Shown here piece after piece: positions 46,692-57,417 of a DNA stretch of 64,000 bases. The DNA is taken from the NCBI GenBank assembly GCA_010909165.1, contig MU008178.1:880369-944368 (forward strand), read 5' to 3'. The translations under genes were made by a program, and so were the position numbers. This DNA comes from Anthoceros angustus (Eukaryota; Streptophyta; Anthocerotopsida; Anthocerotales; Anthocerotaceae). Under the pieces are notes generated by a model. It searched no databases and was not told the origin of the DNA. It worked only from the letters and a program-made list of their open reading frames with translations. Each line of letters starts with the position of its first letter. Position 1 is the stretch's first letter.

Positions 46692-49024
46692 TATCCGATC
46701 CGCCGGATACCGAGTAAGGGCGGTAGCCCGGATCATTGTCCATTGAACTCGCCACCAAGGTGGATCACCTTGGTGATAACCCTGGTATTCTCGCATGCGC
46801 CCAATGGGAAGAGAGCGACCGGGAAGGATTATCTTCGCCTGCTCGCCAGAGGCACGCAAGCTAAGGAGCGAGAAGCCTCGCCATCGGGGCGACCCCATAC
46901 CGATTCATGTATGGGGACATTTCGAGCTCCTCAAGGAGGGAGAGCTTGAGCGGGCGCCTAAGGGCCGGAGGCCCCGTAAGTAGAGCGTGCAAGGGCGCCT
47001 GAGGTGGGGGTCGCCCTTCAAGACCAAGCGACTGGAGGAGGACGATCGAGGATTCCTGACTCCATACGTCTGAGCGAACCCCTCACCACCTGTGGAAGTT
47101 TGGGAGGCGATTCCCTTCCTCCTTTTGGTGCCCTCCGAGCACCAAGACAGGAGGGAGCCGATGCCGGAGGGCGTTGGCGGCCCGCACCTAACAATACAAC
47201 AACACGACCGGCCGAGCCCCGACGAACTCAACGGGAGTCAAGAGGCTAAGACGGTGCCGCTTACCAACGCAAAGACCTCGTAGGTGCCGCATTTACCCCG
47301 CCACCTGAGTGGCAAGAGGTCAAGAGGCGGTAAGGAGGGCGTAGGGGACGTGGCCCAAGGAGGGAGGTCACCGCGCAGCCCCACCTCGAGCCGGCCCCTG
47401 CCCGGGCAAAAGAGCTTGCTCCTGACCCCTCACCTCCTCCGAGCCCTGTGAGAAAGAGGGCACAAAGGAGTTAGAGGCCAAGAGGGCCAAGAGGGTGAGA
47501 CTCTGACTCACCACTGTGACCCGAGGGTCCCGATTAGGTCCGAGAACCCACCGACTTACTCCGGATCATGGATGGAGGTCCTTGGCGATCGAGAAATGCC
47601 GGCCCCACTACGGACTTTGTGGGGCCTCACTCACCGGCCGTGGAAGAAACACGGCGAAGTCCTGCCACCGCCATGGACGGAATGCTTTGGGGTCTCGGTA
47701 CATGAGAAGACCTGTGAAGTGGAGGCCACCCGAGGAGGATGGTGGAACCCAAGAGCAAGTGAAGGCCCAGGGGCAAAGGAAAGGCGGAGTCCTCGCCGGA
47801 TCGAGGAAGGGAAACGCCGGGTGGCGGAGCGCGAGGCCCGGTTCACAGATCGGGTTAAGGTTCTTCACAGGCGAACAAACAAGCTCAGAGGCCCAAGCGC
47901 TGGGCGGAGGACCTTGCAAGAGGGAAGCGCAGCAGAGGCTAAGAGGCCCGGCACAAGCAGAGAGCTCGGACCGGAGGCGGCCCGGCCAGAGGGCCAAGTG
48001 GGCGAGGCCTGTAAAGGCGGCGAAGGAGCCTGTCACAAGAAGAGCGACCGGATCACTACAGACGTGATCGAACCGTGGAGAGAGTCACAGCCGAGAGGCT
48101 CAAGGCCGCACAAAGGCTATGGAGCAGGGCCAAGACTGGGAGATAGGGGATCTCCGAGTACACAGGAAGTAGAGGAGAGGCAGCAGATGGAGGATGCAAG
48201 GACACGCTGAGCTACAACCCAAGATGCGCTTGAGCAGCAGTGATTCTCAACGAGAGAATCCACGACTCGAGCACGAAGTAGAGCCTCTGGCTCAAGACGG
48301 AGGAAAATCGCGACTATCCAAGGAGTTGGACGCTGCTGCTGCGTATGAGCCGGAGGAAGTCCGAGCCTGGACGGAGGTATCCGACCGGAGAGGGAGTCAT
48401 GAGCTAAAGGCCGTAATGAACGGAGGAGCGAGCACGGAAGCGTAAAAGAAGCCGGTCCACCGAGAAAGGCGGAAGGGAACGCCGCGCTATGGCGGTAAGC
48501 CGGGCAATGGAGAGGAAACGACGGAGCCGGAGCAGTGGAGCAACAGCCGGTACCGCAGGAGGTGACCGAGCCTCAGGATTGTACCCCGGCCCCACCACAA
48601 CCGGGCAGAGAGGTGGCCCAACAAGCCGGGCAAAAGACGCACCCCAACACTTATGGCGAGGGAGTATCGGTGCCCGCACACGTGGAAGAGGCACCAACAA
48701 GTCGATCTGACTTTGCCTATTACCACGCCGAGCTCCCGGCGAGAAGCCTCTCGACTCACAGACGGACGGACCCCGGAAGGCTCAAGGAGATGAAGGCCAC
48801 GGGACAAAGACAGGACCCTAGTGGCCCTGCTTGGAGATGACGGAGCGCGGAGAGGAGCAACCGGAGGAGCGTAACGAGGGAGCGGATGCGATCGAGGTAA
48901 GCACCCCGACCTCACCATGGAAGGAGGGCCAACGGGGAGTCACCGGGCGATCGGGAACAGCTGGAGGACTTCGAGGGAGAGCCACGAGGAGTCCCGTGAG
49001 GGAGGAAACCCGGTGGGCGTGAGT

Positions 49025-50320
49025 CCTGACTTTGTCCGGACTCAGGGAGGGACCAAGTCCGGACTAATAAGTCCGACTCAAGTCCGGAGCCCCGACTCAA
49101 GTCCGGACTGTGACAACTGACCGAGGCCGCCTTGTAGCCTCGTGATACGCCCGGCCCCACCACAACCGCAGGAGAGGTGGCCCAACAAGCCGGGCAAAAG
49201 ACCTCCTAACACTTATGGCGGAGGGAGTATCGGTGCCCGCACACGTGGAAGAGGCAATTCAACAAGTCGATCTGACTTTGCCTATTACCACGCCGAGCTC
49301 CCGGCGAGAAGCCTCCTCGACGCAGAAACGGACGGACCTCGGAAGGCTCAAGGAGATGAAGGCCACGGGACAAAGACAGGACCCTAGTGGCCCTGCTTGG
49401 AGATGACGGAGAGGCGGAGAGGAGCAACCGGAGGAGCAGTAACGAGGGAGCGGATGCGATCGAGGTAAGCACCCCGACCTCACCATGGAAGGAGGGGCCA
49501 ACGGGGAGTCACCGGGCGATCGGGAACAGCTGGAGGACTTCGAGGGAGAGCCACGAGGAGTCCCGTGAGGGAGGAAACCCGGTGGGCGTGAGTCCTGACT
49601 TTGTCCGGACTCAGGGAGGGACCAAGTCCGGACTAATAAGTCCGACTCAAGTCCGGAGCCCGACTCAAGTCCGGACTGTGACAACTGACCGAGGCCGCCT
49701 TGTAGCCTCGCGTGATCTGACCGGCTCCAGTATCCGTCTGGCGGGAGGTGGCCCAACAAGCCGGGCCCCTCGGAACACTTATGGCGGAGGGAGTATCGGT
49801 GCCCGCACACGTGGAAGAGGCAATTCAACAAGTCGATTCGGACTTTGCCTATTACCACGCCGAGCTCCGAAGGCGAGAAGCCTCTCGGCCCGCAGACGGA
49901 CCTGGAAGGCTCGAGGAAGGAGATGAAGGCCACGGGACAAAGACAGGACCCTAGTGGCCCTGCTTGGAGATGACGGAGCGCGGAGAGGAGCAAGGAGGAG
50001 CGAGCGAGGCGGCGGATGCGGCGAGGTAAGCACCCGCACCTCACCATGGAAGGAGGGCCAGCGAGTCGAGGCGATCGGGAACAGCTGGAGGACTTGAGAG
50101 CCACGGAGGAGTCCCGTGAGGGAGGAAACCGGGTGGGCGTGAGTCCGGACTTTGTCCGGACCCCGGAGGCCGGACCACAAGTCCGGACCTCGGTAAGTCC
50201 GGACCACAAGTCCGGACCCCGTAATAAGTCCGGACCACAGTCCGGACCCGTGTCGTCGGACCGAGGTCCGGACCTGAGACAAGGTCGGACCTAGCCGACC
50301 GAATAAGCCGGACTCAAGTT
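49025..50320. repeat. GTCCGGAC palindrome arrays, 3' LTR
   Basis: Three arrays, about 49,025-49,125, 49,595-49,690 and 50,140-50,320, one per internal unit. The first two are nearly identical to each other. The third is longer and less uniform, with intact GTCCGGACC sites in pairs. Confidence 0.9.
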
Positions 50321-51289
50321 CTGTGAGTCGAGACAGACCTCGAGGACCGGATCGCAAGAAGGAGGAGCCCCTTCGACTTACGCTTAGGGGAGCCGATAGC
50401 GGCCCCACCGCCAAGGACCTGTGGAGGCCAGGGAGGATGACGCCGTGGTAACGGGCGGTTGTCGACCGTCACGAGCCCAACCCGATGTGATTCCGGAGAG
50501 GAGGGGCCCTCACGGATCATCCGATTGGGTGCACCACAACCGCTGACGGGGATTGACCACCCATTCCGAGGCGGGCCTGTGACCTTCCCCCACAATGGCA
50601 AGGAGATAGGGGGGAGATGGTAGGCGGCCGATTAGGTATACCGAAATGGGCTATCACCGTAATAGGGGTGTAATAAAGACGCCACCTTGGGCGCAGATAA
50701 GAGGGCCGAGGTCGCCTAGTAAAGCATCTTTCTCTTGGTGTTGATGCTGCTGCGCACTTTGTGAGTCTTCTTGCTAACGTGAGTCCCGAGTCACCGAAAG
50801 GTGCACGATGCCCGGGAGATTGATCAAGGTCCCGTGACGACTTAACGCTTGTGGTGTGTGCAGGAAGGGTGATCGTGACCGCGTCGCCCCGAGCCGCGTC
50901 CGCACCTGACCGAACGGTGAGCCGGAGGAACTCCGGAGGGCGTGTAGAGCCCGGACGAGAGGCCCGCGAACGACGAGGAGGTCCGGATCACAGAATCGCA
51001 AGGCCTTTTCTAAGATCAAGAGTGTAGCGTGAGGGAGAGAGGAAAGGATCGATGCGTGAGGGATGTATGAACGATACGGACGCGAACGGGTCCTTAAACG
51101 CTTGGCCATACCGGCCCGTTTGAACGGTGAGAAGTTAGAGTATGTGTGTGAGACCGAACGAGCGCTAAGGACGGTAAGAATCACCAAACGCGTAAACGCC
51201 TATCATTCCCTTGGGAACGGACTTCTTCCTACAACGACACGGATTGTGCGCGCTACCGCCGCCATCAAGAAAAGTCACGCCACAAAGAC

Positions 51290-51985
51290 ATGAGGTCGGT
51301 CCCCATGTAAAGGAGTTGGCAAACTTATCTATGCCGCCAACACTACACTTATGATGTAGCTTACACCATAAGTGTGCTCGCAATACCGAGAACCCCGTCA
51401 AACGACCGGATCAGTGTTAAGAGGGTGGTTAGGTATCTCAAGGAACATCCAACATTGGGATTCGATTCGACACATACCGCACACCACTTGAGCCGGACGT
51501 ATATCGACTCCGATTATGCCGGTGACATAGATACACGGAGGTCGTTGTCCGCACGTTGTCATGGTGGCAGGAGGGCCCATATGCTGGTCAAGCAAGAAGC
51601 AACCAATGCTGTAACTTCCAAAGACCGTCAATATCGGGTCCTCACATCTCCGCTAAAGAAATAGCTTGGCAAGCTAATGTTTAAGGAGCTGATTGCCACC
51701 CTACTTGCACCACTATTAGAACCGACAACCAAGGATCCATGAACTCGCTAAGAACCCTGCTTTTCACTCCCAAGACAGCATGTGGAAGTGGAATACCACT
51801 TCATTAGGGATCTTATCAAATCGTCCGATTACACCGAGTATGTACCAACAGCATAATCCAAAGCAGATTTGTTCACAAAAGCCCCGAGTAGGGACGCACA
51901 ACAGCACATGAAGAGTTTAGGCATGGGCAGCCACGAGGGCTACCCAGAGGCCAAGCAAAACCAATCCTAACCTAGCCTATGAGCT
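51290..51985 (+). pseudogene. Ty1/copia pol, 3' part (RT end and RNase H)
   Basis: Continues the copia pol cut at 34,078: GKLIYAAN near 51,312, then VVRYLKEHPTLGFDSTHTAH (51,425-51,485), YIDSDYAGDIDTRRS with an RNase H Asp, SKDRQYRVLT and KEIAWQAN near 51,650. The last part reads HVEVEYHFIRDLI near 51,782, DLFTKAPSRDAQQHMKSLGM near 51,870 and ends near 51,985. These are the standard C-terminal copia blocks (ADxxTK-like DLFTKA). Only a few frameshifts are present. Confidence 0.88.
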
Positions 51986-52317
51986 AGAATGCCCCAATCA
52001 CACTGTCACATCGGATCATCATAGCTTGGGAGAGATCAGAAGGACCTCCCACTCAGAGTAGAGGAGTCTCAAATCTTCTCCCAAGATGCATAGCTGTCCG
52101 ATGAAGTAGAGAATGTCTCACCACCTTAACGAGGGAGTTTCTTCTCTTTCTCTCCTCGTAGGAGATCCTCTCCTTGGTGCCCGGCTCTCCTCCTCGCCTG
52201 CTGCCTCGATCCCGTGAGGGGCGAGTGGAGTCATAGGAAAAGGTAGTGAATTCATGCCGGCTGCACTGCAGGGGTTTAGGAAAAATTGGCAAACTAAATG
52301 TGGCAGAAAGGATTCTG

Positions 52318-54588
52318 CCCAAACAGGAAGAGTAATACTTACTATAGAAGCTTATGATGTGGTTATCAAAGCCTAGACAGTTCTGGACACGGACTCTCAC
52401 CATCTTCAGGCCTGTGACCAAGCACCTGTACCAAATAGGGCTGCCTGGGAACCGAGCACAACCGAGGGTAACAATTTTCGTCTCCGACGACTCGTTCTTA
52501 GGCTCGGGGAACTTGGGTGGTGCAGGAGGATGTGGCTCGCCAGATGAATACTTGAACTCACCCTTCTCGCACTGCGCATCAAAGCTCGAGAAAATAAGCG
52601 GCTTACAGTGCTGGGGTGCGAGGCGGCGAGGTGGAGCTCCCATCTCGGGTCTTCCCGCAGGGGCTCTTGCTCCACTTGCAGTGCGGTGCCGGCGCCGCCT
52701 CAAGCACGGCGTTCGTTGTTCCGGCTGCCCTAGGGCCCGCCAAGACCCAGTGGCCGCTGAGTGGTTACTCCCTTTGCCTCGGCTCGGGAGATGGAGGCGT
52801 CGTTCTAGCTGCAAACCTACCTAGAGCATCCTCCGGTAGACACGGCGCGGTGAGGACAGTCCACAGACTCAAGATGAAGACATCTTGCCTAGGAGCTTGG
52901 TCGCTCTAGAAGGCGAAAGAATGAAGACCGGAACGTAAAGGCAAGCTATTATGCTTATGGCACACCTGCAGGCCGCCTTCTGCAGGCATTCCATTACGCT
53001 CGGTTGGGGCTGATCGCTGGGCATCAAACGAAGCTCGAGAAAATAATCGCTTACAGGGTGCAGGGCGACGAGGTGGAGCTCCCATCTCGGGTCTTCCCGC
53101 AGGGGCTCTTGCTCCACTTGCCGCACTGCCGCCCCGCCTCAAGCACGGCGTTGTCCTTTCCTCGCCCCTGGGCTGGGCCCGCCAAGACTGGCTCACCGAG
53201 TGGTTACTCCCTTTGCCTCACCGGGAGATGGAGGCTGCTCTAGCCGCAGCGCAAACCTACCTAGAGCATCCTCCGTAGACACGGCCAAGGTGAGGACAGT
53301 CCACAGACAAGATGAAGACATCTTGCCTAGGAGCTCACCACGCCTAGAAGTCGTGGAAAGAATGAAGACCGAACGAAAGGCAAGCTATTATGCTTATGGC
53401 ACACCTGCAGGCCGCCACAGTAGCTGCTCCATTACGCCTGGGCTGGTCGCCTGCACAACTGTACACACACGCACTCAAGCTCAACGCTGATGCCGCAAGG
53501 TGCTCGCGGAGAAGAAGACACTATGCAATAATCAACAAGTGGGAGTATTGAAGATAGAGTGTTGAGTTATTACTATAGTTATTATATCTAGTGTATGTGT
53601 GTATATAGCTTTAATTTATTTAGCTTACCCTTTCATTAGGTTACGTCCCTAGGCCAAAGGTCATGTCTCTTGGCTACTAGAATAAGTCTAGTTGCTACAA
53701 TCAATTTACTAATGCTTTCTTGTATATCTACAATAATGTAATTGATAAATACTCAATTGGTTTGCACCATTTCCATATGTAATTTCACCTTAATCTGAAC
53801 AGAAGAGTAATACTTACTATAGAAGCTTATGATGTGGTCATCAAAGCCCGGACGGGATGACCTGACTCACCATCTCAGTCGTGACCAAGCACTGCACTAA
53901 ATAGGGTCACGGGAACCGAGCACAACCGAGGGTAATAATTTCGCCTCCGACGACTGCTCTAGGCTCGGGAACTTGGGTGGTGCAGAGGATGTGGCTCGCC
54001 AGATGAATACTTGAACTCACCCTTCGCACCCGCGGCATCAAACGAAGCTCGAGAAAATAATCGGCTTACAGTGCCGGGTGCGACGAGGTGGAGCTCCCAT
54101 CTCGGGTCTTCCCGCAGGGGCTCTTGCTCCACTTGCCGCACTGCCGCACTGCCGCACGCCGGCGCCGCCTCAAGCACGGCGTTTGTCTTTTCTACCGCCT
54201 AGGGGCGCTGGGCCCGCCAAAGACCACGGGCCACCGAGTGGTTACTCCTTTGCCTCACCGGAGATGGAGGCATGTTTCAGCGCAAACCTACCTAGAGCAT
54301 CCTCCGTAGACACGGCGCTAAGTGTGAGGACAGTCCATGCATCAAGATGAAGACATCTTGCCTAGGAGCTTAAATACGCCTAGCTTGAAAGAATGAAGAC
54401 CGGAACGAAAGGCAAGCTATTATGCTTATGGCACCTGCAGGCCGCTTTCACATGTAGTGCTCCATTACGCCGGGGCCGGCCGTCACTGGGTCAAAACCTG
54501 CACACACGCACTCAAGCTCAATCACATACCTCGCACAAGGTGCTCATGGAGAAGAAGATCGAATTATGCAATAATCAACAAGTGGGAG
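52318..54588. repeat. Copia 3' region with thrice-repeated GC-rich block
   Basis: GAGTAATACTTACTATAGAAGC begins at ~52,325 and again at ~53,804, so the segment 52,318-53,797 (with an LTR at its end) is repeated as 53,798-54,836 in shorter form. Inside, a ~0.45-kb GC-rich block containing GGAGCTCCCATCTCGGGTCT occurs three times (near 52,635, 53,075 and 54,090). The block has overlapping frames on both strands but no domain I know. It lies between RNase H and the LTR, where plant copia elements normally have little sequence, so it may be captured DNA. Confidence 0.75.
53546..53790 (+). repeat. Copia LTR, first 3' copy
   Basis: Follows the purine-rich tract AAGTGGGAG and starts TATTGAAGATAGAGTGTTGA. 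About 245 bp, AT-rich, ending near TTTGCACCATTTCCATATGT. Its end matches 29,699-29,737 beside the copia primer binding site, which identifies it as an LTR. Confidence 0.8.
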
Positions 54589-54836
54589 TATTGAAGATAG
54601 AGTGTTGAGTTATTACTCATAGTTATTATATCTAGTGTATGTGTGTATATAGCTTTAATTTATTTAGCTTACCCTTTCATTAGGGTTACGTCCCTAGGCC
54701 AAAGGTCATGTCTCTTGGCTACTAGAACAAGTCTAGTTGCTACAATCAATGTACTAATGCTTTCTTGTATATCTACAATAATGTAATTGATAAATACTCA
54801 ATTGGTTTGCACCATTTCCATATTTCGTAATTCTCA
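54589..54836 (+). repeat. Copia LTR, second 3' copy
   Basis: Almost identical to 53,546-53,790 and also preceded by AAGTGGGAG. Ends near CCATATTTCGTAATTCTCA. It marks the probable right end of the copia element, which would span about 29.7-54.8 kb including the nested gypsy insertion. Confidence 0.8.
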
Positions 54837-54839
54837 CTG

Positions 54840-55630
54840 TGAATCTTAGCTGTAAGAAAAGGAACTCACCTCGGAGTTGATGAGCGTGGAAAGTTCTTTT
54901 TGTCACTACCGTATCCTGAGGGGTGATTCGGCATTAATTAATTAAAATTAGTAAAATTGAAAAATCTAAAATTATTATACTTGAAATGCTGAATATGTAA
55001 AAAATTACGAGTCTAAGATGCTGAAAACAAGGAAACTAGGGTTTGTGTGGAAAATTAGGGCTTGTTTAGGGTAGGTCTATACATATCCATTAGTTCTATA
55101 TAGATACCTATGTATTTTAATAAAATTTGAAATTTAATAAATTTATTTTTCATAAATATTGAAATTTTAAAAAATATAAATATTTATGTTGGACCTTATT
55201 TCTTTCAAAAAATAATTATTTCGGCATTATCCAGTTGAACAACCCCTCGGGGTACGATATGAACCTTAGCTGTGACATCTAAAAGTACACACATGTATCC
55301 ATTCTACTTTATGTACTCCGGGGGTAGCGTATCAGTATGGTGGGAACCCTTAATGGGACAGTGTAGTTCCAGGTTTTGGGGCCGAGACTTATTGTTGTTT
55401 TAGAGGAAGAGAACCGATTCTTATCCCATTTCCATTTCCAACTCACTTACCTAGTCACGAGGAGAACGTGTGATGACACTTTTAATTTACTTTTAATTTT
55501 TAATTTTTATAATTAAATAAAAATTATGACTAAGACAACTCATTTCAGTAGTGATTCACTCCAAAGAAGTTCGATTACGAAATTAAAAAACTTTATTGTC
55601 TAAAGAACTTCAATAATGTTCTTAACTTTG
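54840..55630. other. AT-rich intergenic DNA
   Basis: No gene or repeat recognised. It contains long A/T stretches (54,950-55,200 and 55,490-55,530). Confidence 0.6.
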
Positions 55631-55635
55631 TATAT

Positions 55636-56289
55636 TTGGTATGTCCAAACTGTCCTTTTATACAAGATTCACTGCCCAGTATTCAGGCGTTCTGCTTCGC
55701 ACCAACAACTTTTTCTACTGCGATGCGTTTTTGCCTAGGCTTGGTCCATCCTCTGGCTTGCTCTCTTTCAACTTGTAGCAGCAGGGCTCCTCTCGATGAC
55801 TCCAGGACGTACTTGGCTCGCTGTCCTGCGGGTTGGCAGCGTATCGCCATGCATGACGCCTTCCGGAACGTCATGTTCTCTATTGCTAGGGAAGGTGGGT
55901 TCCTTCTATTGAGGGAGCGTCCTTACACCCTGCTCACCGGGGTTTCGCTTAGGGCTGATCTATTTTTGACCCGGCGGGATCAAGTTCCGGTTGCTAATGT
56001 GGTTGTACCAGACCCCACCCGGGAGATTGTCTGCGAACATGCTATCCTTAACCCTCCAAGTTGGGCGGCGGAGGGATGCGCGATAGCTAAGGTCCACAAG
56101 TACTCTCCTAGGCAGGACGACCACGCCTTCGTCCCTCTTACCATTGAGACTCACGGAGCCATGGGCAAGGATTTCTCCAGGTTCGTCAAGGCCTTCTCCA
56201 AGGCTTATCACAGCCGCAAGAATGGGGTTGGCCTCCCCCTTTCTTGTATTGTTGCTTTCTTCCGGCAGAGGGTTTCCGTCGCTTTGTAG
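55636..56289 (+). pseudogene. LINE-like retroelement, C-terminal domain
   Basis: A 217-aa uninterrupted frame. It has a Cys motif near the start (CPNC), HDAFRNVMFSIAREGGF near residue 75, then VANVVVPDPTREIVC, AKVHKYSPRQDDHAFVPLTI, ETHGAMGKDFSRFVKAFSKA and SVAL at the end. The order (Cys motif, HDA-R block, acidic strand, K-x-x-KY, ETxG) resembles the domain that follows RT in some plant and algal LINE-like elements, possibly restriction-endonuclease-like. The RT is missing upstream, so the element is 5' truncated, which is usual for LINEs. A homologous inverted copy lies at 56,656-57,415. Confidence 0.6.
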
Positions 56290-56655
56290 AGGGCATTGGT
56301 CAACGCAGTGTACAGAACGACAATGAGTGCGGGAGATGCAGCTTCTTCGACACCGATGGTAAGTAGGTCTTTTTCACATCCCAGACCACAAAGTTCTTCG
56401 GGCGGTTGGTAGTTTTGAAATGCGTGATCATGGGGGCTAATCCCCCTGGCATGGTGCTCTTCATTGGGTTTTTCCCCCTTTGTTGGGGTGGATGGTTTTT
56501 CCCATCTCTTTTTTGTAGTAAAGTCTCCTTTTCTTCTTTAAGACAAGAAAAAAACAGGTTTTTATTGAGGTGAAAAACCGATGGGAAAAGCCCATCCAGA
56601 AGGGGACAACCAAAGGGGACCAGGGGGTCGAGGTGGAGAGGAGCAACTAAACTCC
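56290..56655. other. Facing 3' ends of two LINE-like copies
   Basis: From the left copy, a 3' UTR with CCCTTTGTTGGGGTGGATGG and TTTTTCCCATC leads to GACAAGAAAAAAA at about 56,543-56,555. On the minus strand, from 56,650 leftward, a related UTR (GATGGGCTTTTCCCATCGG, then CAATAAAAACCTG) ends in a T run at the same place. The two copies therefore meet tail to tail near 56,556. AATAAA on the minus strand near 56,565 could be a polyadenylation signal. Confidence 0.6.
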
Positions 56656-57415
56656 CTACCTAAAGTCACCTACTGCACCGACAATGTCATATGCAGGAAG
56701 AATAAACGGCCTGCAAACCGCGGAGGTAGAGGAAGATGCGTCACCTACTGTCGCCGCCTTGTGGAGGATCGCTGTTGAGAGCGCCCGTTGCAGGGCAATT
56801 GAAACCGCTGTCAAGTATGCCGAAGTACGAGAGGACAAGCACTGCAGGTTCATACAAGAGCATGGTTTTGCACAGGACTTGACAAATTTGTCAAAGTCCT
56901 CAGCCCAATGTTGCCCCATACATTTCTAGTGCAAGCAGAATAAAGAGGTGGCCCGCTTGCATCCCGCTATATTTATGACCTTGAGAGTGCCGGCGGCAGC
57001 CCCAACCTCGGACGGTTAGTGATGACCGAGCGAGATGGTGTCTCATGTAGGATCAAGAACCACCACATCTCGCCACGAAACCGTCGCCACGGACAAGGCT
57101 GGGCCACCGATTGAACGACCAGTACGGAGAGTATGCACCCGTTCCCTCTAGGCCATGTAGCTGCTTTCACGAGCGATGGCGAACATGACATCGCTGGATG
57201 GCATCGTGAGTGGCAATGCGATGACTGTGGACGAGCAAGGTGTACCCTGTAATCATCGAGGCGAGCCGCACTCGCAAGTAAGGAACGAAGCCACAGTCGA
57301 GGCCAAGACGGAATCGCATTGCAGTAGTGAAGGTGGTTGGTGCGATGTGAAAACCCCATATGCATGGGCGGGCCAGTAGCCAAGCATCGCCATTGCTCAC
57401 TATAGGGCGATACAC
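56656..57415 (-). pseudogene. LINE-like C-terminal domain, inverted copy
   Basis: The minus strand gives APTTFTTAMRFRLGL near 57,330 (compare APTTFSTAMRFCLGL of the left copy), then AEDFDKFVKSCAKP and SIALQRALSTAI near 56,800-56,900 (compare KDFSRFVKAFSKA and SVALQRALVNAV). Frameshifts in the middle break it. It belongs to the same family as 55,636-56,289 but is clearly diverged, so it is not a recent duplicate. Confidence 0.6.
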
Positions 57416-57417
57416 AG

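Larger units (their letters stand above)
34079..51284 (+). mobile_element. Giant-LTR Ty3/gypsy element nested in a copia element
   Basis: A 17.2-kb element with two colinear LTRs (34,079-39,042 and 45,702-51,284), a primer binding site right after the 5' LTR, gag, protease, RT, RNase H and integrase remnants in plus orientation, and a purine tract AGAAGGGAG just before the 3' LTR. Flanks read AAGAT (34,075-34,079) and AAGAC (51,285-51,289), an imperfect target duplication sharing AAGA. Copia coding sequence continues across the insertion. Protease-RT-RNase H-integrase order and the xFxDDF RT motif fit the Tat/Athila-type group. The LTRs are exceptionally long for plant gypsy elements. The third family member is the solo LTR at 21,623-26,025. 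Confidence 0.93.
45702..51284 (+). repeat. 3' LTR of the nested gypsy element (5.58 kb, three internal units)
   Basis: Begins TGTGGGCTATGCACTCGGGA after the purine tract and ends GTCACGCCACA. It is colinear with the 5' LTR. Three tandem internal units start at about 48,609, 49,172 and 49,744 (each with AGGTGGCCCAACAAGCCGGG), and the last runs to ~50,390. The extra unit accounts for the ~620 bp difference from the 5' LTR. Confidence 0.92.

Noticed and set aside
49259-50209. 316-aa minus-strand frame, the longest in the window
   Set aside because: It runs antisense through the LTR tandem units. Similar antisense frames at 37019-37669 and plus 22814-23503 are explained by GC-rich sequence poor in stop codons; peptide conservation is better on the sense strand.
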